Virus record (IMG/VR): IMGVR_UViG_3300032401_000690 | Coordinates: 62,001-126,000 of that record | DNA: 64,000 nt | Direction: 5' to 3' (one strand) | From: a virus | Shown: in pieces, positions 7,198 to 14,158 of the stretch | How the letters are laid out: each line of letters opens with the position of its first letter | Position numbering within the stretch: the first letter of the stretch is position 1 | Translations under genes and position numbers: made by a program | The notes under the pieces: generated by a model | The model's input: the letters and a program-made list of their open reading frames with translations, nothing else | Told to the model about the DNA's origin: nothing | Databases searched by the model: none

Positions 7198-10128
7198 ATG
7201 ATATCAGCAGAAGAAATTAAGGCCTTTCTTGAGGGGTCTGATCCTGAACAACACATTGTTTCAGTGGAATTTGATTACGCATCCAATTGTGTATATAAAA
7301 TCAAAGAAGTTCCCGGTCAAGGGAAAACAATACAAAAAGAAAGTTTTATTGCATTTGCTTGGGTAGGAGATCTACGTGGGTTAAATTTTTATGGTTCATC
7401 AAAAGATAACCAAAAAGAGGCGATGACCAAATATGGTATTGTGATTGAGAAATTACGAACCGATGGTAATGAACGATTAGAGAATGGTTTAACATTTTTG
7501 GTTAAGTCATTAAAAGGATATAGAGAACTTATACAATTCTTTAAAGATGGTGGTTTAGATCCTTGGGGTGAGAAATGTAAGGATAAGATAACGGTTTTAT
7601 CACCGGTGGAACAATACCTTGTTTCAAAGGAGAAAAGATTATTTAAGGGGTTTGAGGAATACAACGATATTACCAGATTTGGATTTGACCTTGAAACGAC
7701 CTCTTTGGAACCAAAGGATGGTCGTATCTTTATGATTGGGATGAAAACCAATAAAGGGTTCAAAAAAGTAATAGAATGTTCAAATGAAGATGAGGAGAGA
7801 CGAGGTCTTGTGGAATTCTTCAGAACAATAGATGAACTTAAACCATCAATTATTGCGGGATATAACTCAGCAAACTTTGACTGGTTTTGGATATTTGAGA
7901 GATGTAAGGCTCTGAATTTAGATATTAAGAAAATTGCAATATCATTAAACCCAAAGAAAACAATATCCCAAAAGGAATCAATGTTAAAACTTGCAAATGA
8001 GGTTGAAAGATTTAATCAGGTTCAATTGTGGGGTTATAATGTAATTGATATTATTCACTCAGTTCGTAGATCACAGGCAATCAATTCAAACATTAAAGAA
8101 GCGGGTTTGAAATACATCACAAAGTTTATTGATGCCGAAGCCAAAGATCGTATATATATTGACCACACAAAGATTGGTCCTATGTATGCCGACAAAGATG
8201 ATTATTGGCTAAACATAGAAAATGGTAATTACCGTAAATGTGGTATTGATTCCAAGATTGATGAGGTTTGTTTTAGACGAGGAGACACTTACATAAAAAC
8301 AACGGGGGATGATATTGTTGAGAGATATCTTGACGATGACCTTGAGGAGACATTGATTGTTGATGACGAATTTAACCAAGCAACGTTTCTATTGGCATCA
8401 TTGGTTCCAACAACTTATGAACGAGTTTCAACCATTGGAACTGCATCTCTTTGGAAGATGGTTATGTTAGCATGGTCATATAAACATGGGTTGGCAATTC
8501 CAAAGAAAGAAGAGAAAAGAAACTTTGTTGGTGGTTTATCACGTTTATTAAAGGTGGGATATTCTAAAGATGTATTAAAACTTGACTACTCTTCACTATA
8601 TCCATCAATTCAGTTAGTACACGATATATTTCCTGAATGTGATATTACAGGGGCAATGAAAGGATTTTTAACATACTTCCGTAATTCTCGTATTATGTTT
8701 AAGAATTTGGCGGCAGAATATAAAAACACCGATAAAAAGAAATCAACGTCTTATGACCGTAAACAATTACCTATTAAGATTTTCATCAACGCATTCTTTG
8801 GATCGTTATCGGCACCTCACGTATTTCCTTGGGGTGATATAAATATGGGGGAAGAAATAACCTGTACGGGGAGACAATATTTAAGACAAATGGTTAAATT
8901 TTTTACAAAACGAGGATATACCGCATCAGTGTTAGATACTGATGGTGTTAACTTTTCACTACCTGAAGGGGGTGTTGATGATAGGGTTTATATTGGGAAA
9001 GGAAATAACCCATTAATTAAAGAAGGTAAAGAATATACAGGATATGATGCGGATGTTGCAGAATTTAACGACATCTTTATGAAACGGGAGATGTTTTTAG
9101 ATTGTGATGGGACTTGGGATTCTTGTATTAACTTGGCTCGTAAGAACTATGCAACGATGGAACATAATGGTAAAGTTAAATTGACGGGTAATAGTATTAA
9201 GTCCAAAAAAATGCCAAAATATATTGAGAAGTTTTTGGATAAGGGTGTTAAACAATTACTTAAAGGTGAGGGTAAGGAATTTATTGAGTGGTATTATGAG
9301 TATATCCAAAAGATTTTTGATCAAAGAGTTCCATTGGCAGAAATTGCATCAAAGGCAAGAGTTAAAACAAGTGTTGATGGTTATATTACACGTAGTAAGC
9401 AAACAACAAAGTCGGGTAGTTTAATGTCCCGACAAGCGCATATGGAACTTATCATTAGAGATAAAATACAATCAAATCTTGGGGACACAATTTTTTATGT
9501 GAATAACGGAACTAAAGCGTCTCACGGAGATGTTCAGAAAGTTAATAAACCAAAGGCCGGTTGGAATAATGATCAGATAAATTTATTTTTTTCTGATTCT
9601 ACAAAATCTAAAGTATCTTTTAAAGAAAAGGAAACTTTTCTACTTAACAATGGTTGGGAGCAATCTTGGTCTGACGATAACTGGGTACGTAGTAATTCTA
9701 AGTATAAAGAGGCGAATAGTGGAACACCAACAGATATCGCATATAAAATGTCTAGTGCGGATTCTGTTGTTCAATTAAATTGTTATCGTATTGAACCATC
9801 TGATTTAGAAAACAACCCTGAGATGTTAGGTGAATATAATATCCAAAGAGCAATTGCAACTTTTAATAAACGAGTTGAACCATTACTAATTGTTTTTAGT
9901 AATGAGGTTAGAGATTCGTTATTAGTTAAAAATCCGGAGGATAGATGTTTTTATACTTCGGGGCAATGCGTATTAACAAATGGTAACCCATTTAAACCTG
10001 AAGATCAAGATGATTTGGTTGATCTATTAACTGTAACACCAGAAGAATTGGATTTCTGGACTAATGTTGGTATTAGCCCCGACCATATATATGACTTAGC
10101 GGAAAATGGGTGGGAAGAACATATATAA
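7198..10128 (+). CDS. Family B DNA polymerase (T4 gp43 type) with 3'-5' exonuclease
   Basis: Replicative DNA polymerase of 976 residues, slightly longer than T4 gp43 (898). Exonuclease motif I is FGFDLETTSL with D164 and E166; motif II is AGYNSANFDWFW (about 221-232); motif III is YRKCGIDSKID near 345. Polymerase motif A is LDYSSLYPSIQ near 463, motif B is KIFINAFFGSLSA near 523-535, and motif C is VLDTDGVNF near 579, where the usual DTDS serine is replaced by glycine. A KLTGNSIKSKKMPKYIE segment follows, as in other B-family enzymes. The last ~190 residues are less conserved and presumably hold the thumb and clamp-binding tail. It would work with the SSB, UvsX, helicase and exonuclease encoded at 41-47 kb. 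No intein or frameshift was seen. Confidence 0.93.
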   Translation: MISAEEIKAFLEGSDPEQHIVSVEFDYASNCVYKIKEVPGQGKTIQKESFIAFAWVGDLRGLNFYGSSKDNQKEAMTKYGIVIEKLRTDGNERLENGLTFLVKSLKGYRELIQFFKDGGLDPWGEKCKDKITVLSPVEQYLVSKEKRLFKGFEEYNDITRFGFDLETTSLEPKDGRIFMIGMKTNKGFKKVIECSNEDEERRGLVEFFRTIDELKPSIIAGYNSANFDWFWIFERCKALNLDIKKIAISLNPKKTISQKESMLKLANEVERFNQVQLWGYNVIDIIHSVRRSQAINSNIKEAGLKYITKFIDAEAKDRIYIDHTKIGPMYADKDDYWLNIENGNYRKCGIDSKIDEVCFRRGDTYIKTTGDDIVERYLDDDLEETLIVDDEFNQATFLLASLVPTTYERVSTIGTASLWKMVMLAWSYKHGLAIPKKEEKRNFVGGLSRLLKVGYSKDVLKLDYSSLYPSIQLVHDIFPECDITGAMKGFLTYFRNSRIMFKNLAAEYKNTDKKKSTSYDRKQLPIKIFINAFFGSLSAPHVFPWGDINMGEEITCTGRQYLRQMVKFFTKRGYTASVLDTDGVNFSLPEGGVDDRVYIGKGNNPLIKEGKEYTGYDADVAEFNDIFMKREMFLDCDGTWDSCINLARKNYATMEHNGKVKLTGNSIKSKKMPKYIEKFLDKGVKQLLKGEGKEFIEWYYEYIQKIFDQRVPLAEIASKARVKTSVDGYITRSKQTTKSGSLMSRQAHMELIIRDKIQSNLGDTIFYVNNGTKASHGDVQKVNKPKAGWNNDQINLFFSDSTKSKVSFKEKETFLLNNGWEQSWSDDNWVRSNSKYKEANSGTPTDIAYKMSSADSVVQLNCYRIEPSDLENNPEMLGEYNIQRAIATFNKRVEPLLIVFSNEVRDSLLVKNPEDRCFYTSGQCVLTNGNPFKPEDQDDLVDLLTVTPEELDFWTNVGISPDHIYDLAENGWEEHI

Positions 10129-10129
10129 G

Positions 10130-10486
10130 TTAGTTTAACTTTAGACCATCAGAACTGATAATGTACCAATTTCCCTCAACAAAACTTAAATGGACACACG
10201 CACCTTTATCTAATTGTAGTTCGTCCCATTCTTCATCAATTTTACCTAAATCGGGTTTTATCAGGGTGGTAGTTAAAGATTTAATTATCACCGACTGATT
10301 TACCTCAGAATTTAATACAATTTCTGAAGATTCAATATCTTTTACGATCACCAACATTTCTTCACCTGTTGTGTAATTTTCCTCTTTAACCACTTTTTCG
10401 GTAACCACATTTTTAGATGGTATAACTACGTGGGTTTGATATCTAACCACATTTTTTCTTTGTGATATATTTTCTATTTTTATCAT
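10130..10486 (-). CDS. Protein of unknown function downstream of neck gene (118 aa)
   Basis: Not recognised. The 118-residue protein is rich in Val, Ile and charged residues and predicted beta-rich: VVRYQTHVVIPSKNVVTEKVV, then EEMLVIVKDI, then a C-terminal CVHLSFVEGNWYIISSDG that reads like a beta-hairpin. Its start overlaps the stop of the upstream neck-type gene by four bases (ATGA), so the two are co-translated. It may therefore be a virion or assembly partner of that protein. It is convergent with the polymerase gene, with two bases between the stops. Confidence 0.6.
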   Translation of the reverse strand: MIKIENISQRKNVVRYQTHVVIPSKNVVTEKVVKEENYTTGEEMLVIVKDIESSEIVLNSEVNQSVIIKSLTTTLIKPDLGKIDEEWDELQLDKGACVHLSFVEGNWYIISSDGLKLN

Positions 10487-11610
10487 ATTACATAAATTTG
10501 TCTTGGCATTGCTCGGAATTTTAATGATTTATTTAAATTCTCAGCAATTAATGCTTCTCGTTCCATTACTTTGTCAGGTCTTAACCTTGTTAATTTACCT
10601 TCCACTCCGATTAGTTCCTCAATTAATTTTGTTTTTTCATCTTTTCCTTCAGTTGCTAGTGATGCATAATCCATAGTTAATTCAGAGTCAGGTGTTTTTA
10701 AGTTACCACTATATTTACCTCTAACTTTAGCAAGTGTTTCTTTACAATATGCTATAAACCAATTTCTAACCCAAACTTGTGCAGGGTGATTTAGATCCGT
10801 CCAAGAGATACTATCTAAAGGAACGTCAGATGGTAATTTAATTATGTCGGGATTATCTTTTAAACATTTGTCTCTACCACCTTCAGTAGTGTCATAATAC
10901 CAATACCAAACTTTACCTCTTGTCATTGTTCCATTACCAAAATCAAATTTACCTCCGGGAGTATTCATTAAGTGAATTGCCTTTTTACCTCCGGGTAATG
11001 CGGTGATTCTATATGTTAAATCTCCGGCAATAACTCTTCTTTGGATATTAATTTCTTGTGCTCTTAATAACATATCAAATACGGGCATCATAAAATAACT
11101 TCCACCACTACCACCCATTTGTGCAAGACCTCCACCTCCTCCGAGACCTCCACCATATCCTAACGATCCGAACGACCAAGGATCAAACATTGTATTATTT
11201 AATGTTGCTGGTGTAAACCATAGAAGTTCATTAATTTCTCTACCTGCAGGTATTTCATAAATTTGTTGGTTATGAACTAATTGGATATAATCCTTTTTAA
11301 GTTCCCACTCACCACCGGCTTGTAGACCAACAATTTTTGAATATGCGTATGTGTATCTTGTTTCGTAATCTAAACTTTTAGTAACGAATGCTCTTGCAAC
11401 TGATTGTGTTTCAATATTTAAATTATGAAGACTTGTCCATTGAGATTCTATTAACCAATCTTGAACATATTGAGAATATTGGTCAATAGAGAATTCTAAC
11501 AACGTATCCATTTGTTCGTCCTCCAATTCTATACCTCTTAATGGGGCACCAAGTACGTGTTTAACTTGTGTGTATAGTTTGGATCTTTCTGGCTCTGGTA
11601 TGATTGACAT
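10483..11610 (-). CDS. Neck / head-to-tail connector-type structural protein (T4 gp13-like)
   Basis: The protein has 375 residues. The N-terminal segment SIIPEPERSKLYTQVKHVLGAP, followed by LEDEQMDTLLEFSIDQYSQYVQDWL, resembles the alpha-helical adaptor start of neck and connector proteins in T4-like phages. A Gly-rich loop (GGGLGGGGGLAQMGGSGG, about 150-170) sits mid-protein. The C-terminal helix bundle contains WVRNWFIAYCKETLAKVRGKYSG, a conserved feature of gp13-type neck proteins (helix plus KVRGKY). It would close the head after packaging and connect to the tail. It has a TATTTATA element on the minus strand and is separated from the other neck genes by the repeat locus, the SOD fusion and the SNF2 gene. 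Function by resemblance and context. Confidence 0.55.
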   Translation of the reverse strand: MSIIPEPERSKLYTQVKHVLGAPLRGIELEDEQMDTLLEFSIDQYSQYVQDWLIESQWTSLHNLNIETQSVARAFVTKSLDYETRYTYAYSKIVGLQAGGEWELKKDYIQLVHNQQIYEIPAGREINELLWFTPATLNNTMFDPWSFGSLGYGGGLGGGGGLAQMGGSGGSYFMMPVFDMLLRAQEINIQRRVIAGDLTYRITALPGGKKAIHLMNTPGGKFDFGNGTMTRGKVWYWYYDTTEGGRDKCLKDNPDIIKLPSDVPLDSISWTDLNHPAQVWVRNWFIAYCKETLAKVRGKYSGNLKTPDSELTMDYASLATEGKDEKTKLIEELIGVEGKLTRLRPDKVMEREALIAENLNKSLKFRAMPRQIYVI

Positions 11611-11625
11611 AGTGTTGGTTTTTAT

Positions 11626-11633
11626 TATAAATA
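11626..11633 (-). promoter_or_regulatory. TATTTATA element on the minus strand
   Basis: Read on the minus strand: GGATATTTATAATAAAAAC, 15 bases before the ATG at 11610. It shows that the motif follows gene orientation. Confidence 0.55.
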
Positions 11634-11651
11634 TCCAACTAAATAAAAACT

Positions 11652-11753
11652 ATTTATTTATGGGTTAAATTATAGGTTTCCTCCGACTGTTATTTTTATA
11701 TCATACGAGACACAACTGGTGGGTGTCCCCCCAAATTATAGGTATCTTCCAAC
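11652..11753 (-). repeat. Interspersed-repeat locus, distal end (R1 and R2)
   Basis: R2 (11718-11753) is a diverged 36-base copy of the locus repeat, and its complement codes for the C-terminus LEDTYNLGGHPP of the adjacent small gene. A 30-base spacer (11688-11717) separates it from R1, of which only a 23-base half (11665-11687) is recognisable, with further changes. Decay at this end and perfect copies at the other end is the pattern of a CRISPR trailer versus leader. Confidence 0.75.
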
Positions 11754-12007
11754 CATATACTGAGTATATCCCTTGTTTGTGAGTCATCTAACCCAAAAAT
11801 GTTTTTAAAAAACGACCAAAGTCTTTCTCTATTTATAAACACAAACCCATTTTTAATATTATGACGATAGAAAAATAACGGTCTTAGGTCTCTATCAACA
11901 TAAAATGTTTTATCACCTTTAACCTCCGGAGTTAAATCACCAAACTCTTTGTGTAACCACTTAAACACCAATCTGTCCCTACTACTTTCAGTTATTATTA
12001 TTTTCAT
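11696..12007 (-). CDS. Array cassette protein A (103 aa), family with WL.KEFG.LTP motif
   Basis: The 103-residue protein is of unknown function. It opens MKIIITESSRDRLVFKWLHK and then EFGDLTP; these first 27 residues are identical to cassette protein B at 12286-12624. The middle (VKGDKTFYVDRDLRPLF and FGLDDSQTRDILSIWLEDTYNL) is diverged from it. The C-terminal LEDTYNLGGHPP is encoded by repeat R2 of the array, and the protein ends five residues later inside the spacer. The gene body between repeats (11754-12013) is exactly 260 bases, like cassette B. The small size and KxLxxEFG-type helix suggest a compact alpha/beta domain that is also found at the C-terminus of the SOD fusion. No catalytic motif was seen. 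Confidence 0.6.
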   Translation of the reverse strand: MKIIITESSRDRLVFKWLHKEFGDLTPEVKGDKTFYVDRDLRPLFFYRHNIKNGFVFINRERLWSFFKNIFGLDDSQTRDILSIWLEDTYNLGGHPPVVSRMI

Positions 12008-12013
12008 ATCATT

Positions 12014-12370
12014 TTAAATTATAGGTCTCTTCCAACCTTAGGTACGCTTGATTTGAATGGAAGAAACCATGTGTGAGTCCCCTCAAATTATAGGTCTCTT
12101 CCAACTTTTACTATTAATAAAAACATCCTATTCTGGGTGTGAGTCCCCTCAAATTATAGGTCTCCTCCAACTACGCCAAGCTTTGCAAAGGAGACCAAGT
12201 AGGTGTGAATCCCCTTAAATTATAGGTCTCCTCCAACTATAGAGAGAAAAGTAGAATAGCCCAAGTTGGTGTGAATCCCCTTAAATTATAGGTCTCCTCC
12301 AACGGAATTGGAAATGTAAAGGGTTGCCCAAGTTGGTGTGAATCCCCTTAAATTATAGGTCTCCTCCAAC
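12014..12370 (-). CRISPR. CRISPR-like repeat-spacer block, repeats R3-R8, no cas genes
   Basis: On the plus strand the 36-base repeat begins GGTGTGAGTCCCCTC and ends TAGGTCTCTTCCAAC. Copies here: half repeat R3 12014-12036, then R4 12070-12105, R5 12136-12171, R6 12202-12237, R7 12268-12303, R8 12335-12370. Spacers are 33, 30, 30, 30 and 31 bases and differ from one another, except that the last two share GCCCAAGTT before the repeat. Two repeat subtypes exist: GAGTCCCCTC with CTCTTCC, and GAATCCCCTT with CTCCTCC; R5 is a hybrid. The sizes match CRISPR arrays, but no cas gene or anti-repeat was found, and the repeat equals coding sequence for LEETYNLRG. The repeat structure is certain; CRISPR function is not. 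Confidence 0.5.
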
Positions 12371-12624
12371 CATATAGTCAGAATCTCCTTTGTTTGCAAG
12401 TAACTCAGACCAAAAATAGAATCAAAAAATACCCAAATTCTGTCGTAATTTATATAAACATCCCTATTTTTTGAATCCTGGTAATACACAAATAACGGTT
12501 TTCGGTCCTCATCAACATAATATGTTTTATCATCTTTAACCACCGGAGTTAGATCACCAAACTCTTTGTGTAACCACTTAAACACCAATCTGTCCCTACT
12601 ACTTTCAGTTATTATTATTTTCAT
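12286..12624 (-). CDS. Array cassette protein B (112 aa), paralogue of cassette A
   Basis: The 112-residue paralogue of cassette A has an identical N-terminus (MKIIITESSRDRLVFKWLHK) and is closer in its middle to the SOD-fusion C-terminal domain: KPLFVYYQD, YDRIWVFFDSIFGL and QTKEILTIW. Residues WLEETYNLRGFTP are encoded by repeat R8. Because the next spacer is 31 bases, the frame shifts, and repeat R7 is read as VGGDL followed by a stop. The 260-base body (12371-12630) lies between half repeat R9 and full repeat R8. Each repeat carries TATAAT on the minus strand, so half repeat R9, 7 bases before an ATG pair, might act as its promoter. Function unknown. Confidence 0.6.
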   Translation of the reverse strand: MKIIITESSRDRLVFKWLHKEFGDLTPVVKDDKTYYVDEDRKPLFVYYQDSKNRDVYINYDRIWVFFDSIFGLSYLQTKEILTIWLEETYNLRGFTPTWATLYISNSVGGDL

Positions 12625-12630
12625 ATCATT

Positions 12631-12786
12631 TTAAATTATAGGTCTCTTCCAACCAATTTACAGAAACTTGACGGTATATAATTGGGTGTGAGTCCCCTCA
12701 AATTATAGGTCTCTTCCAACGGGATTTGCATAATCACCTGCCCATGCACTGGTGTGAGTCCCCTCAAATTATAGGTCTCTTCCAAC
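12631..12786 (-). repeat. Interspersed-repeat locus, proximal end (R9-R11)
   Basis: Half repeat R9 is at 12631-12653, then full repeats R10 (12685-12720) and R11 (12751-12786), which are identical to each other. Spacers are 31 and 30 bases and unrelated to the others. R11, one spacer and R10 are translated in frame at the C-terminus of the SOD fusion, because 36+30 is a multiple of three. This end has the best-preserved copies. Confidence 0.8.
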
Positions 12787-14129
12787 CATACCTTCAGAAT
12801 CTCCTGTGTTTGCGGGCGTTTCAGACCAAAAATAGAATCAAAAAATACCCAAATTCTGTCGTAATCTACATAAATAAACCCATTTTTTTCATCCTGGTAA
12901 TACACAAATAACGGTTTTCTGTTCTCATCAACATAAAAGGTTTTATCACGTTTAACTACGGGTGTTAGATTTCCAAACTCTTTGTTTAACCACTTTAATG
13001 CGGATTTAAATTTAGGATCAACCGATTCGTTAATTGATTCTTTTTTACTTGTTCTCAAGTCATAAAGACTAGTAACGAATTCCCAATTAATATGGTTCCA
13101 AAATTTATTAATATATTGGTCTCGTTTATTTTTATATCTTAAATAATATGCGTGTTCCCAAAGATCTAATCCAAGGATTGGATATCCACCATTAACATCA
13201 TTCATTAATGGGTTATCTTGGTTTGGTGTTGTAATAATTTTTAATCTATTAGTTTTTGTTAAAACCAACCATACCCAACCTGAACCAAAACTATCCAAGG
13301 CGGCCTTATTAAATTCTTCTTTAAAATTTTTAAATGATTTGTATTGGTTTGTTATTTTATCTAAAAGATCCCCTTTTAAAGTTTGTTTTTTTGGGGTTAA
13401 CATTTTCCAAAACAATGCGTGATTAAATGCACCACCGGCATTATTTCTGACCTTTGTATTAAATTTAGTGATAGTTTTAATGATGTCCTCAAGTTCTATA
13501 TCACCTTTTCTACTTGATAATGCATCATTTAATTTTTTAACATAACCTTTATAATGTTTGTTATAATGAACATCCATTGTTTCAGGATCAACAAATTGTT
13601 TTAATGCCGAATATGAATAGGGTAATTTCTCAATACCAATTTTTTTCATTTCGGTAATGAATTCTTTTTGAATGTTAATTTTGTCTGTTAATACGATTTG
13701 TTCTGTTAAGATATCAATTCTATTTGAAATGGGTTTTAACCCCTCATAAACAATATTAACCATTTCGGGGTGTTCTTTTTCAAACATTTTAATTAATCGT
13801 CCAGCACCAGCATTTGCTTCATCCTCATTTTTTCCACCAATATCTTGACCAATTTCCCGTTTTAATATGGTCATTTGATGTTCGTGAATCCATTCGTGTG
13901 CAAGAGTTCTTAAGATATCTCGGTTCAACCGACCTTTAGTTAAAATTTTAATACCAAACTCATCACTTCTACTACCAGTCGTCATTTGACCTGTGCGATC
14001 ACCCAAGAAAGAAACTAATATATCATTCTTTAATGGATATTTTTCATTTAAAAACTTAATAAATTTTTTGGCAAGATCCTTACTTTCTTGGGACATTGAG
14101 CATTTAATATGTTTAATAGATACTTTCAT
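12636..14129 (-). CDS. HExxH metallopeptidase-like / Fe-Mn superoxide dismutase fusion with array-family C-terminal domain
   Basis: The protein has 497 residues in three parts. Residues 1-135 contain HEWIH at 78-82 with acidic residues in NEDEANAG (101-108), a zincin-like arrangement. Residues about 169-355 are an Fe/Mn superoxide dismutase: LPYSYSALKQFVDPETMDVH at the start, with all four metal ligands present as H188, H237 (GAFNHALFW), D322 and H326 (LDLWEHAYYLRY). Residues about 370-460 are a copy of the array cassette protein, and residues 449-482 are repeat-spacer-repeat read in frame (LEETYNLRG, VHGQVIMQIP, LEETYNLRG). Superoxide dismutase converts superoxide to peroxide and oxygen. The peptidase part may cleave a phage or host protein. 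No signal peptide is seen. Domain calls are firm for SOD, moderate for the peptidase. Confidence 0.85.
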   Translation of the reverse strand: MKVSIKHIKCSMSQESKDLAKKFIKFLNEKYPLKNDILVSFLGDRTGQMTTGSRSDEFGIKILTKGRLNRDILRTLAHEWIHEHQMTILKREIGQDIGGKNEDEANAGAGRLIKMFEKEHPEMVNIVYEGLKPISNRIDILTEQIVLTDKINIQKEFITEMKKIGIEKLPYSYSALKQFVDPETMDVHYNKHYKGYVKKLNDALSSRKGDIELEDIIKTITKFNTKVRNNAGGAFNHALFWKMLTPKKQTLKGDLLDKITNQYKSFKNFKEEFNKAALDSFGSGWVWLVLTKTNRLKIITTPNQDNPLMNDVNGGYPILGLDLWEHAYYLRYKNKRDQYINKFWNHINWEFVTSLYDLRTSKKESINESVDPKFKSALKWLNKEFGNLTPVVKRDKTFYVDENRKPLFVYYQDEKNGFIYVDYDRIWVFFDSIFGLKRPQTQEILKVWLEETYNLRGLTPVHGQVIMQIPLEETYNLRGLTPNYIPSSFCKLVGRDL

Positions 14130-14133
14130 TGTT

Positions 14134-14141
14134 TATAAATA
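14134..14141 (-). promoter_or_regulatory. TATTTATA element on the minus strand
   Basis: Minus-strand GATATTTATAAACA directly followed by the ATG at 14129. The gap of only four bases would make the mRNA nearly leaderless if this is a -10 element. Confidence 0.45.
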
Positions 14142-14158
14142 TCAATCAATCTATTCTT

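Noticed and set aside
7198-10128. Intein or insertion in the polymerase
   Set aside because: The extra length is spread through the C-terminal part, and no splicing motifs were seen near motifs A-C.
12202-12370. GGTGTGAATCCCC in the repeats as a tRNA T-arm, i.e. a tandem array of tRNA-like genes
   Set aside because: The TTC of the T-loop is missing, and the 66-base unit has no anticodon or acceptor stem that pairs.
12014-12786. Array repeats as integron attC sites (GTTGGAA / TTCCAAC ends resemble core sites)
   Set aside because: The ends do not fit GTTRRRY / RYYYAAC exactly, there is no pair of inverted core sites per unit, and no tyrosine integrase is present in the window.
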